Below are positions 17,602 through 26,600 of a stretch of DNA of 64,000 nt, in pieces. The notes below the pieces were generated by a model. It saw only the letters and a program-made list of their open reading frames with translations, had not been told where the DNA came from and searched no databases. The position numbers were made by a program, and so were the translations under genes. The DNA comes from Pseudomonas sp. CFBP13508 (GTDB lineage: Bacteria; Pseudomonadota; Gammaproteobacteria; Pseudomonadales; Pseudomonadaceae): contig NZ_QFZZ01000001.1 in NCBI RefSeq assembly GCF_005233515.1, positions 277,320 through 341,319 on the forward strand, read 5' to 3'. How positions within the stretch are numbered: position 1 is the first letter of the stretch; every line of letters starts with the position of its first letter.

Positions 17602-18203
17602 AGGCTGCGAACCTATTGGGTAACCACTGGTTTTCGTGTGCTCTGCTGGTTTCCGCTTGCTTCACCGGCAATCTTGTTCATGCAAAAGAACCAGAGAGTC
17701 ACCCCCGGGTGATTATGTATTACGGTCCGTGGAGTCCGGAAGAAAACCGTTTCGACGCCAGCCGGTGGTTCAGTTCAGGTATGTATCGCCCGCGTCTCAT
17801 GGGTACTCCGCCTGAAGAGAGCCCAGTGACCATGCTGCGCAATAGGCCTGAAAGTTTGCGACATATTGAGAATGATGTTCTCTTGACAGAAGCGTTATTC
17901 GCTGTAGGGCGACAGTTTCCGAAGTTGGACACCGAAGACCTCATTCTGAATACGCCGGACCTGCACCGCCAGATACGGTATGCCTATAGTTCATTTGCCG
18001 AGCCTGACAGGCCGGTGGATTCCTATTGGCTTTTCATCACGTTTGCAAACAAGACCGTGGTCGTTACGATCGATTGGGACGTGACAGAAAAGAAACTCTT
18101 GCCCCGCTCGATGGCTTCGAATCTGATCGAAAAAAGTGATGAAGAGGCGGCATACCTTCAGGTAAAAAAAGAGCTTGATGGGACGGCTTCAGCCAAGCGT
18201 TAA
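17598..18203 (+). CDS. Exported hypothetical protein
   Basis: The protein has 201 residues. It has an N-terminal signal peptide (CALLVSACFTGNLVHAKE, cleavage near residue 29; a Cys in the core could also suggest a lipoprotein but no clear lipobox is present). The mature part has no repeats or known motif; it includes YYGPWSPEEN, SSGMYRPRLMG and WLFITFANKTVVVTIDWDV. The gene is somewhat less GC-rich than the neighbourhood. Its start at 17598 overlaps the stop of a five-codon reading frame. A terminator lies 33 bases after the stop. I do not recognise a family. Confidence 0.65.
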   Translation: MKAANLLGNHWFSCALLVSACFTGNLVHAKEPESHPRVIMYYGPWSPEENRFDASRWFSSGMYRPRLMGTPPEESPVTMLRNRPESLRHIENDVLLTEALFAVGRQFPKLDTEDLILNTPDLHRQIRYAYSSFAEPDRPVDSYWLFITFANKTVVVTIDWDVTEKKLLPRSMASNLIEKSDEEAAYLQVKKELDGTASAKR

Positions 18204-18235
18204 CTCACGTTGCCATTTCTTCAATGGTTGAAACG

Positions 18236-18263
18236 ACAAATCCCGCCAATAAGCGGGATTTGT
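18236..18263. terminator. Bidirectional intrinsic terminator
   Basis: An 11-bp perfect stem (ACAAATCCCGC with GCGGGATTTGT) has a 6-base loop, followed by GTTTT on the plus strand. It separates the convergent exported-protein gene and SCP2 gene. Confidence 0.85.
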
Positions 18264-18281
18264 GTTTTACCAAGAAGCTTC

Positions 18282-18599
18282 TTACGAAGGGAACAGCTCG
18301 GACAGTTTCATCGACAGCATCATGTCGCCTTCAACGCGCAGCTTGCCGCCCATGAAGGCCTGCATGCCGTCGGTTTCACCGCTGACGATGTCTTTCAGGG
18401 TCTGGCTGTCCAGCACCAGCGTGCAGTTGGCGTCCGGGTTTTCGCCTTCCTGGATGTCGCAGGTGCCGTCTTTGACGATCAGTGCGTATTGCTTGTCTTC
18501 GTCAGTGATGTTGAAACCGAAGACCAGGTCCAGACCGGCAGCGGCGGCTGGGTTGAACTTGGCTTGCATTGCTTTTACGGCATCAGCTACGGAGGTCAT
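18282..18599 (-). CDS. SCP2 sterol-binding domain protein
   Basis: The protein has 105 residues and is a stand-alone SCP2 fold: AMQAKFNPAAAAGLDLVFGFNI, DANCTLVLDSQTL, GETDGMQAFMGGKLRVEGDMMLSMKL. SCP2 domains bind lipids or acyl-CoA in a hydrophobic tunnel; bacterial single-domain members have no settled role. The start ATG at 18599 is preceded by AAAGGATCG. It is followed downstream by the shared terminator, and upstream by the histidine phosphatase gene on the same strand (63 bases), so they may be co-transcribed. Confidence 0.9.
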   Translation of the reverse strand: MTSVADAVKAMQAKFNPAAAAGLDLVFGFNITDEDKQYALIVKDGTCDIQEGENPDANCTLVLDSQTLKDIVSGETDGMQAFMGGKLRVEGDMMLSMKLSELFPS

Positions 18600-18662
18600 G
18601 GTTCGATCCTTTCTTGGTCATGGGAGCTGGGTGGTTACAGCCAGGGTCACAGTAAGCCGGAC

Positions 18663-19373
18663 TCAGCGAAAAGTGATGAGTTCCGGGGCCTTCAGCAGTT
18701 GCAGGTGTGCGTGACTGTTGAAGGAAGCCAGGGCCACCTCGCGACCACGAAACTTCAATTGGTTGAGCGAGGTGTTGACGATTTGCCAGTTCAATTCAAA
18801 GGCCTGTCTGGCAGGCATTTGCGTAATCAGGTGGAGCAGGGCAGTGATGGTGCCGCCGGAGGTAAACACGGCGATTTTCTGGTTCTTTTCCGCCAGGTCG
18901 AGGATGCGGTGCAGCCCGGCCTGAACCCGTTCGACGAAACCCAGCCAGCTTTCCAGTCCGGGTGTGTCGTAGGTGCCAGCAAGCCAGCGCTCGACGATCA
19001 GGGCGAAGATGCGCTGGAATTCACCGCGGTTCTGCGCGGCGTTGCGCAGGATGTCGAGGGCTTCCGGCTCTTCCGGCAACATGGCCGGGAGTAGAGCGCG
19101 GATCACCGCATCGGCATCGAATTCGTTGAAGGCGGAATCGGTTTCGAGGACCGGAACCGGCAGGCCTCTGGCGCTGAATTGCTCCAGTGCACTGGTGGCG
19201 GTGTGCTGTTGACGACGCAGGTCACCGGCAAGGCAACGATCGAAGCTGATACCGAGGTCGGCGAGGTGCTGGCCGAGAATTTCTGCCTGACGCACACCGG
19301 TCGGCGACAGCACGTCGTAATCGTCTGCACCAAAGGAGGCCTGGCCATGTCGTATCAAGTAGATGCTGCCCAC
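18663..19373 (-). CDS. Histidine phosphatase family protein (phosphoglycerate mutase-like)
   Basis: The protein has 236 residues from a GTG start at 19373. The catalytic RHG motif is at IYLIRHGQASFG (His about residue 8), LSPTGVRQAEILGQHL follows, and the second half carries VFTSGGTITALLHLI instead of the usual SHG-type second His, so the C-terminal active-site His is not obvious. Members are phosphatases of varied small molecules or proteins. It shares the strand with the SCP2 gene. The substrate is unknown. Confidence 0.85.
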   Translation of the reverse strand: MGSIYLIRHGQASFGADDYDVLSPTGVRQAEILGQHLADLGISFDRCLAGDLRRQQHTATSALEQFSARGLPVPVLETDSAFNEFDADAVIRALLPAMLPEEPEALDILRNAAQNRGEFQRIFALIVERWLAGTYDTPGLESWLGFVERVQAGLHRILDLAEKNQKIAVFTSGGTITALLHLITQMPARQAFELNWQIVNTSLNQLKFRGREVALASFNSHAHLQLLKAPELITFR

Positions 19374-19577
19374 GTCCGCGTCGTCCCGGTACGTTGAAGG
19401 TCAGGCGAGGTTATGAGGATGGCGTAAGGCTGTCAATGAAAAAACATACGCTTGTTTGAAATGCCCGTTACAGGCGTGTTGCCAGAGGTTTCACGGCTGG
19501 CCGATGAGCCAGCGCATGGGTATGCTGGAGTCATTCCGCGTGTAATACACCGTCACGCATTGCTTTGAGGAGTCTCT

Positions 19578-20609
19578 GTGGATTTTTTCACCGAATACGC
19601 CAGCTTCCTGGCCAAGACCGTTACTTTGGTGATCGCCATTCTGGTGGTGCTTGCCAGTTTTGCCGCATTGCGCAGCAAGGGCCGGCGCAAATCGGCGGGT
19701 CAGTTGCAAGTCAGCAAGCTCAACGATTTCTACAAAGGCCTGCGTGAACGCCTGGAGCAGACCCTGCTCGACAAGGATCAGCTCAAGGCTCTGCGCAAGG
19801 GCGAAGCGAAAACGGAAAAAAGCGCGAAGAAACAGAAGAACAAGCCTGAGACCAAATCCCGGGTGTTCGTGCTCGACTTCGATGGCGATATCAAGGCTTC
19901 CGCCACCGAGAGCCTGCGCCACGAGATCACCGCACTGCTGACGCTCGCCACGCCGAAAGACGAAGTGGTCCTGCGTCTGGAAAGTGGCGGCGGCATGGTG
20001 CACAGCTACGGTCTGGCGTCGTCGCAGCTGGCGCGAATCCGTGATGCGGGCGTGCCACTGACCGTTTGTATCGACAAGGTCGCAGCCAGCGGTGGATACA
20101 TGATGGCGTGCATCGGCGACAAAATCATCAGTGCACCGTTCGCCATCCTCGGTTCGATCGGCGTGGTCGCGCAATTGCCCAACGTCAATCGCCTTTTGAA
20201 GAAGCATGACATCGACTTTGAAGTGCTGACCGCCGGTGAGTACAAGCGCACTCTGACCGTGTTTGGCGAAAACACCGAAAAGGGTCGCGAAAAATTCCAG
20301 GAAGATCTCGACATCACCCATCGCTTGTTCAAAAACTTCGTCGCCCGTTATCGCCCGCAACTGGCGATCGATGAGGTGGCTACCGGTGAGGTGTGGCTCG
20401 GTATCGCTGCGCTGGAAAACCAACTGGTGGACGAACTGAAGACCAGCGATGAATACCTGGCACAGAAGGCCAAACAGGCCGAGGTCTATCATCTGCACTA
20501 CGCCGAGCGCAAAAGCCTGCAGGAACGCATCGGCATGGCCGCCAGCGGTTCGGTAGACCGCGTGCTGTTGAGCTGGTGGAGTCGCCTCACTCAGCAACGC
20601 TTCTGGTAA
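19578..20609 (+). CDS. sohB: SohB, inner-membrane S49 peptidase
   Basis: The protein has 343 residues from a GTG start at 19578 with TTGAGGAG 6 bases upstream. Residues 8-30 form one membrane helix (AKTVTLVIAILVVLASFAAL). A charged Lys-rich linker (about 55-90) follows, then the S49 protease domain: VFVLDFDGDIKAS, LRLESGGGMVHSYGLASSQL and VCIDKVAASGGYMMAC. The Ser of AASGGY near residue 168 is the likely nucleophile. Length and architecture fit E. coli SohB, a periplasm-facing peptidase that acts in membrane-protein quality control. The gene is alone between divergent and convergent neighbours and is closed by a strong terminator. Confidence 0.92.
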   Translation: MDFFTEYASFLAKTVTLVIAILVVLASFAALRSKGRRKSAGQLQVSKLNDFYKGLRERLEQTLLDKDQLKALRKGEAKTEKSAKKQKNKPETKSRVFVLDFDGDIKASATESLRHEITALLTLATPKDEVVLRLESGGGMVHSYGLASSQLARIRDAGVPLTVCIDKVAASGGYMMACIGDKIISAPFAILGSIGVVAQLPNVNRLLKKHDIDFEVLTAGEYKRTLTVFGENTEKGREKFQEDLDITHRLFKNFVARYRPQLAIDEVATGEVWLGIAALENQLVDELKTSDEYLAQKAKQAEVYHLHYAERKSLQERIGMAASGSVDRVLLSWWSRLTQQRFW

Positions 20610-20621
20610 ACCGCAGGCATA

Positions 20622-20651
20622 AAAAACGCCGGTCACATGACCGGCGTTTTT
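20622..20651. terminator. Bidirectional intrinsic terminator
   Basis: A perfect 14-bp stem (AAAAACGCCGGTCA with TGACCGGCGTTTTT) with a 2-base central loop. It lies between the convergent sohB and DUF934 genes. Confidence 0.92.
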
Positions 20652-20674
20652 ATATCTGCAACAACGTCCGACGC

Positions 20675-21169
20675 TTAGCGGCGACGGAACAGCGGCAGTG
20701 GTTCGTCAGCGGCAGCCTGATAAGTCACCGAGAAGTCCTTGAGACCTTCCAGTGCTTCGTACGGGTCTTTATCCGCGCGAATGGCAAAGGCATCAAAACC
20801 ACAGCGGTGCATGTAAAACAGCTGGTCGCGCAGCACGTCGCCAATGGCCCGCAGTTCGCCTTTGAAACCATAACGGTCACGCAGCAGACGGGCATTGGAG
20901 TAGTTACGGCCGTCGGTAAACGCCGGGAAGTTCAGGGCGATCACCTGGAACCTGGCGACGTCCTCACCGATTTCCTCGGCCTCTTCATCAGCATCCAGCC
21001 ACACACCCAGGCCACCATCGCGGGCCAAGAGCATGCGGCTGTGTTCGCGCCACAGGTTCAGCGGCACGATCAAGTCGTCGCAGTTGCTGATCTCGTCGAT
21101 ATTGAAATCCTTGGGCAACAGGTGCCAGGTCTCGTCGACGACTTCGTTGTTCTTAATGATTCGCTGCAT
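20675..21169 (-). CDS. DUF934 family protein, sulfite-reductase partner
   Basis: The protein has 164 residues from the ATG at 21169 (MQRIIKNNEVVDETW), overlapping the end of cysI by 17 bases; an upstream in-frame start at 21247 lies deeper in cysI and is unlikely. DUF934 motifs: LIVPLNLWREH, GVWLDADEEAEEIGEDVARFQVIALNFPAFTDGRNYSNARLLRDRYGF. DUF934 genes are nearly always downstream of the assimilatory nitrite/sulfite reductase gene in Pseudomonas and relatives, and are thought to help sulfite reduction. The molecular role is not established. Confidence 0.92.
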   Translation of the reverse strand: MQRIIKNNEVVDETWHLLPKDFNIDEISNCDDLIVPLNLWREHSRMLLARDGGLGVWLDADEEAEEIGEDVARFQVIALNFPAFTDGRNYSNARLLRDRYGFKGELRAIGDVLRDQLFYMHRCGFDAFAIRADKDPYEALEGLKDFSVTYQAAADEPLPLFRRR

Positions 21170-22811
21170 AGACGCGTTCCTTGAAGAGGTCGATGCCAAT
21201 ACGCTGATAAGTGTCGATGAAGCGCTCGTCTTCGGTGCGTTGTTCAACGTACACGTCGATCAGCTTCGAGATCACGTCAGGCATGGCTTCCTGTGCGAAG
21301 GACGGGCCGAGGATCTTGCCCAGGCTCGCGTCACGGCTGGCGCTGCCACCGAGGGAAACCTGATAGAACTCTTCGCCTTTCTTGTCCACGCCGAGAATGC
21401 CGATGTGGCCAACGTGGTGATGACCGCAGGCGTTCATGCAACCGGAGATGTTCAGGTCCAGCTCGCCGATGTCGAACAGGTAATCCAGATCGTCGAAGCG
21501 ACGCTGGATCGATTCGGCAATCGGGATCGACTTGGCGTTGGCCAGTGAGCAGAAGTCACCGCCCGGGCAGCAGATGATGTCGGTCAGCAGGCCGATGTTC
21601 GGCGTGGCGAAACCGCCTTCACGCAACTCGCCCCACAGGGTGAACAATTGGCTCTGCTCGACATCGGCAAGAATGATGTTCTGCTCGTGGGAGGTGCGCA
21701 GTTGACCGAAGCTGTAGCGGTCGGCCAGATCGGCGACGGCGTCGAGCTGTTTGTCGGTAATGTCGCCCGGGGCAACACCGGTCGGCTTCAACGACAGCGT
21801 CACAGCCACATAGCCCGGCTTTTTGTGCGCCAGGGTGTTGCGGCTGCGCCAGCGAGCGAACCCCGGGTGCTCTTTGTCCAGATCGGCCAGTTGCGCGGTC
21901 TGATTCTCGAGGGTCTTGTAGTCCGGATCGACGAAGTGCTTGGCGACGCGATGCAGTTCGGCTTCGGTCAGCGTGGTCTGGCCACCGCGCAGGTGCTCCA
22001 TTTCCGCATCGACTTTCTGCGCGAACACTTCAGGCGTGAGCGCCTTGACGAGGATCTTGATCCGCGCCTTGTATTTGTTGTCGCGACGGCCGTAGCGGTT
22101 GTACACACGCAGGATGGCGTCGAGGTAGCTCAGCAGGTCTTGCCAAGGCAGGAATTCATTGATGAATGCGCCCACCACCGGCGTACGACCGAGGCCACCG
22201 CCGACCAGCACGCGGAAGCCCAGCTCGCCAGCGGCGTTGTAGACAGGTTCCAGGCCGATATCGTGAACTTCAATGGCCGCACGGTCACTGGTCGAGCCGT
22301 TGACGGCGATCTTGAATTTGCGCGGCAGGTAAGCGAATTCCGGGTGGAATGTGGTCCACTGACGGACAATTTCGCACCATGGACGCGGGTCGATGACTTC
22401 GTCGGCAGCGACACCGGCGAACTGGTCGGTGGTGACGTTGCGCAGGCAGTTGCCGCTGGTCTGGATCGCATGCATCTGCACGGTCGCAAGTTCAGCGAGA
22501 ATGTCCGGGATGTCTTCCACCGCCGGCCAGTTGAACTGCACGTTCTGCCGCGTACTGATGTGGGCGTAGCCCTTGTCGTAGTCGCGGGCGATTTTCGCCA
22601 TCATGCGCACCTGACGCGAAGTCAGCTGGCCGTAAGGTACCGCCACGCGCAGCATCGGCGCGAAGCGCTGGATGTACAGGCCATTTTGCAGGCGCAGGGG
22701 GCGGAATTCTTCTTCGCTCAGCTCACCTGCCAGATAGCGTCGGGTCTGATCACGGAACTGCTTGACGCGGTCCTCGATGATCCGCTGATCGTACTCGTCG
22801 TATACGTACAT
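21153..22811 (-). CDS. cysI: Assimilatory sulfite reductase hemoprotein (nitrite/sulfite reductase family)
   Basis: The protein has 552 residues from the ATG at 22811. Two ferredoxin-like half repeats are visible. The siroheme/[4Fe-4S] ligands are given by CCPGGDFCSLANAK and, about 35 residues on, GCMNACGHHHVGHIG. Other landmarks are HISTRQNVQFNW and QTSGNCLRNVTTDQ. It reduces sulfite to sulfide for cysteine synthesis. The DUF934 gene overlaps its end. The length (about 550) is the ferredoxin-type/CysI class found in Pseudomonas. Confident. Confidence 0.95.
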   Translation of the reverse strand: MYVYDEYDQRIIEDRVKQFRDQTRRYLAGELSEEEFRPLRLQNGLYIQRFAPMLRVAVPYGQLTSRQVRMMAKIARDYDKGYAHISTRQNVQFNWPAVEDIPDILAELATVQMHAIQTSGNCLRNVTTDQFAGVAADEVIDPRPWCEIVRQWTTFHPEFAYLPRKFKIAVNGSTSDRAAIEVHDIGLEPVYNAAGELGFRVLVGGGLGRTPVVGAFINEFLPWQDLLSYLDAILRVYNRYGRRDNKYKARIKILVKALTPEVFAQKVDAEMEHLRGGQTTLTEAELHRVAKHFVDPDYKTLENQTAQLADLDKEHPGFARWRSRNTLAHKKPGYVAVTLSLKPTGVAPGDITDKQLDAVADLADRYSFGQLRTSHEQNIILADVEQSQLFTLWGELREGGFATPNIGLLTDIICCPGGDFCSLANAKSIPIAESIQRRFDDLDYLFDIGELDLNISGCMNACGHHHVGHIGILGVDKKGEEFYQVSLGGSASRDASLGKILGPSFAQEAMPDVISKLIDVYVEQRTEDERFIDTYQRIGIDLFKERVYAANH

Positions 22812-23103
22812 ATAAGTCCTGTTCTCAGGCTTGGGCTACTCGGAAAACGCTGCGTTTTCGCTTGCTGGAGTCCGATGTTGCCTCTGCAATTCTGCGCGCA
22901 CGGCCGCGCACTCCGTCACGGAGCCGGGGCAATATACCCGTTTGCAGTTATGCGCAAAAGTGATGTTTGAGTATATGTAAAGAACCAAATCGCCTAACGC
23001 GAACGCCTGTCATCTATTCCACATTTGTCGTGCGGACAATCATCGTCTTAACTGTGATCGAGTCTTTGTGCAATCACCGATAAAACCGACAAGAGGCGAT
23101 GCA
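22812..23103. promoter_or_regulatory. Divergent intergenic region, cysI and small membrane peptide
   Basis: These 292 bases should hold the cysI promoter (minus) and the promoter of the 37-codon gene (plus). There is an AT-rich patch at about 22945-22995 (with TTTGAGTATATGTAAAG), where a regulator or polymerase could bind. No RNA motif or coding region is evident. Confidence 0.4.
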
Positions 23104-23217
23104 ATGAGCAACCCGACCAAAGCCAGAAAAAGCGACAGCAGCGTCGATGCGTGGGCAATTTTGTTCCTGATCATTCTCGTTGTAGGGACAGCGGTCTTCT
23201 GGGTAAGCCATCAGTAG
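23104..23217 (+). CDS. 37-residue single-pass membrane peptide
   Basis: This short reading frame from the ATG at 23104 to the TAG at 23215-23217 encodes 37 residues, with AAGAGGCG about 7 bases upstream as ribosome site. The first 16 residues are polar and basic (SNPTKARKSDSS). The rest is one hydrophobic helix (WAILFLIILVVGTAVFWV) ending in SHQ. A hairpin that looks like a terminator follows 8 bases later, so it is a complete, isolated transcription unit. It has the form of small conserved inner-membrane peptides; the function is unknown. Confidence 0.75.
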   Translation: MSNPTKARKSDSSVDAWAILFLIILVVGTAVFWVSHQ

Positions 23218-23224
23218 ACGACAT

Positions 23225-23248
23225 TCCGGGCCCGCTTTCCGGCCCGGA
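23225..23248. terminator. Terminator-like hairpin after the small membrane peptide
   Basis: An 8-bp perfect GC-rich stem (TCCGGGCC with GGCCCGGA) with an 8-base loop; only a short T run follows, so it may be weak. Confidence 0.6.
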
Positions 23249-23291
23249 TTACTGGCTCGCCATACCATGCCCGGTTATCTGACGGAAGCCT

Positions 23292-23510
23292 TCAGACGCC
23301 CGCGAAATGCAGCACCAGTTTGACGATGGCAAACAACGTCAGGCCAAACACTGCCGTGAACAAAACGCCCAGAATCACGAAGTGGCTGGGTTTACCGTGG
23401 GTGAAGTCCCGTTCCCGGTTCTTGCCGCTTTGCACGCCGAACGCTGCAGCCATGACGCTGTGCAGCATTTGCCAGAAGCTCGGCGGTTTGTTGTCGACTG
23501 GATCGTCCAT
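23292..23510 (-). CDS. DUF2970 family small membrane protein
   Basis: The protein has 72 residues from the ATG at 23510. The pattern LHSVMAAAFGVQSGKNRERDFTHG followed by one membrane helix (HFVILGVLFTAVFGLTLFAIVKLVL) is that of DUF2970, a gammaproteobacterial family of unknown role. Isolated gene, convergent with the 37-residue peptide. Confidence 0.88.
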   Translation of the reverse strand: MDDPVDNKPPSFWQMLHSVMAAAFGVQSGKNRERDFTHGKPSHFVILGVLFTAVFGLTLFAIVKLVLHFAGV

Positions 23511-23680
23511 AAATCCCTCTGCTCGATGTCGTGCCCCACAAGCATAGTCAAACAGTGCGCAGATGCCTGAACACGCTGCGCCAGATACGCCGTTACAACA
23601 ATTGCCAGCCGCTATAACTATGTACCGCTGCCCGGTCGGGCACAGGTGATGTGCTGTCGCTCCATTTACAGGAGCGATGT

Positions 23681-26600
23681 ATGTCCCCAGATTCCCTCGA
23701 TTCGCGAACTGCTGACCGACCGATCCAGCCTTCGGCGACGGATAGTATCCACGGGCCTTTCCTGGAAACCGCAGTGCCGCAGTGGCTGATTGGCGCTTCG
23801 GCGCAACGCAAGGCTGAATTCAAGCAGGCGCGTCCGCTCATGCCTGCCTGGTACGCCAGAGCCACAGCCCGGCAACGTCAGGTGCTGCATGCCAGTTTCC
23901 GAAGCAGCTTCAGGGCTCAGATGCGGTTGGACAAAACGATGTCCGGCTTCAAGGACATCGATGCGTTTGCCCGACCGATACTGTTGCAGGCCTTGAAGTC
24001 CCGTTTTCAGGTTGAGGTTGATGTCGACAAGACCCTGCTATCCCTCAGGCGTGCGGTACGCGCGGGAATCATTTCTGTGGAATTTGGCACGGTCGAAGCC
24101 CTGACGCTGCCTATGCTGCAGGCGGCGCTGCACAATTTTGAAAGTGACGAATGCGTGTTCGGCGCGTTTCACGGCAGCTCCGGTTTTGTCATCGAAACCG
24201 CAACAGCCGGCACTTACAAGTCGGTGCCGGTAAACGTGTCGGTGAGAAACTTTCTCAGCCTGTGTCGTGACCTGGACATCGGTACGAAATATCAGGCTTA
24301 CCTCAAGACTTTTTTCCATCCTGCCGAACCGAAGGCGCAAGAAACCTTGCGCCGCGACTTTATTGCCAGTCAGAAAGCTGCCATGCGCGCAGCGGCCGAG
24401 CGGGCTTTATTGACCAAGGAAATCCGCCCGCAGGATCACGCAATGATTGTTTCCGTGCTCAACGGCGAAAGACGTCCCCGGGTGGACAACAAACCGGTGT
24501 GGTTCCACGACATGGGCCTGATGCAGCACCGACTGGTCGGCTGCGTGGCATTCACCATCGCGGAAAAATATCAGTCGGTCGAAGCGGTCATTCTCTATGT
24601 GCCCAATGATCCCGAACATCCGCTCAAACGCTATACCGGTACGCAGATGAGCGACACTTTCAAACGGTTGCTCAGTGCCCGCCCTGCGCATCAGGCAAAA
24701 ACCGCTGAGCCTACCGCCTATCAGCGGTTCTTCAGCCAGTTCATGCCTTATGAGAAGCGTGCTTATTACTTCAGCCAATTCGTAAAATCAGCCGACCCCT
24801 GGTCCGATTGGCTGTCATCGGTCTGGCGGACGGTGCTGCAGACGTCGCCGATTTTTTCCGACATCTGGAAAGTCTCTGCCAAGCCTCCAAAAATGCAGCC
24901 GGAGCCAGACCCCTACGTTGCCGCTTCGTTGATGCCGCACCGGCAAGTGTATCCCTGGCAACCCAACAACGACCTGTGGCAATACCTTTACGAGAAGCAC
25001 CGGGACAAGGTGATCGCTGACGCCCGCGCGCATGCGGTGCCGACTCGTGACATCGATGCCAAGGCGCGTGATGCCAAACTCGCCGGCCTGGAGCAGCTCG
25101 GACTGCTGGCCTTGAATGTGGCCTCGATGTTCGTGCCGGTAATCGGTGAGATCATGATGGTGGTGATGGTCGGGCAACTGCTTTATGAAACCATCGAAGG
25201 CGTCGTCGAATGGAGCGAGGGCGACAGGCACGCGGCCAAGGAGCATCTGCTGGATGTCGCCGAAAACCTGGCCCAGATTGCCGTTATGGCCGGCGGTGGC
25301 GTGGTGTTCAATAAAATCAATGCCGTCAGACCGGAACCGGTCATCGAGCAACTGCAGCCAGTAACGTTACCCAACGGCCGGACACGCCTGTGGAAGCCTG
25401 ACTTCACCGGTTATGAGCACGACATCGCACTCGCCCAGGCCGCGGTGCCCAATCACTTGGGGCAGTACCGGATTGACGGCAAGACCTGCATTCGTCTGGG
25501 CGGTGAAATCTACGTGCAGGTCTTCGATCGCTCGACCGGGCAATGGCGTCTGAAACACCCCACCGAGCGCAACGCCTACAGGCCGGCGCTCGCCCATAAC
25601 GGCCACGGCGCCTGGCGACTGGTATCGGAGCAGCCGATGACATGGCAGCGACTGGAGCTGCTACGGCGCATGGGCCATAGCACTGACGGCTTCTCCGATG
25701 ACAGATTGCTGATGCTGGGTGATATCAGCGGCGTCAGTGACAGCACGTTGCGCCAGATGCACATGGATCATCTACCGCCGCCGCCCGAATTGCGCGATGC
25801 CATGCAGCTGTTCGAAGCCGATGCCGCGGCCCGACAGATGATCGAGCAATTGCGTGGTGCCCGAGCGATTGACGAGCGTTATCTGCATGCGCTGCCGCTG
25901 GTGACGGAACTGCCACGCTGGCCGCATGGCCGAGTACTGGAGATTTTCGCCGGGGCGCAGGAGACTGAGCAGTCGATTCAATATGGCCTGGAAAATGTGT
26001 TGCCGGGGATTGAACGCAAACCCGTGATCCGCATCAGCCGCGCTCAGGTATTGAACGGCGAAATGCCGGCGCGGATTGTGGCAGCGCTGGAGGAAAACGA
26101 AGTCATTCGGCTTCTGGGCAGCAGGGCCGCGCAGTTCCGGCCGGCAAGGCCGGATGAGTTCATGCGCTTGCTTGCCGAGTTCGCATACACCCGTCAGTCG
26201 GCGATTTTCGACAGCCTCTACCGCGGCACCGAGCCGCTGAGTCTGCGCGCGCGGATCCTGCAACGTGAGTGCCCCGGGCTGAGCAATGCCGCCGCACAGG
26301 ACGTGCTCGGTCATGCCACGGCAGCGGAGCTGGCCCGCATGGATCACACCGGGCGTTCGCCGTTGAAACTGCTCGAAGAGGCGCGCTGGCATGTTCGCCG
26401 GGGGCGCCAGACGCGCGCCTTTGCCGGCCTGCACAGCGAAAACCTTGCCTCGGCCGACAGTCGACGGCTGGCGTTGTTTGCCTTGGAGCGATTGCCTGAA
26501 TGGTCGCCAACGTTGCGTCTGGAGATTCGTGAAGGCAGTACGACCGGCGCATTGCTTGACAGTGTCGGTGAGCCTTCGGCGCCGGTAAAACGCTATCTGG

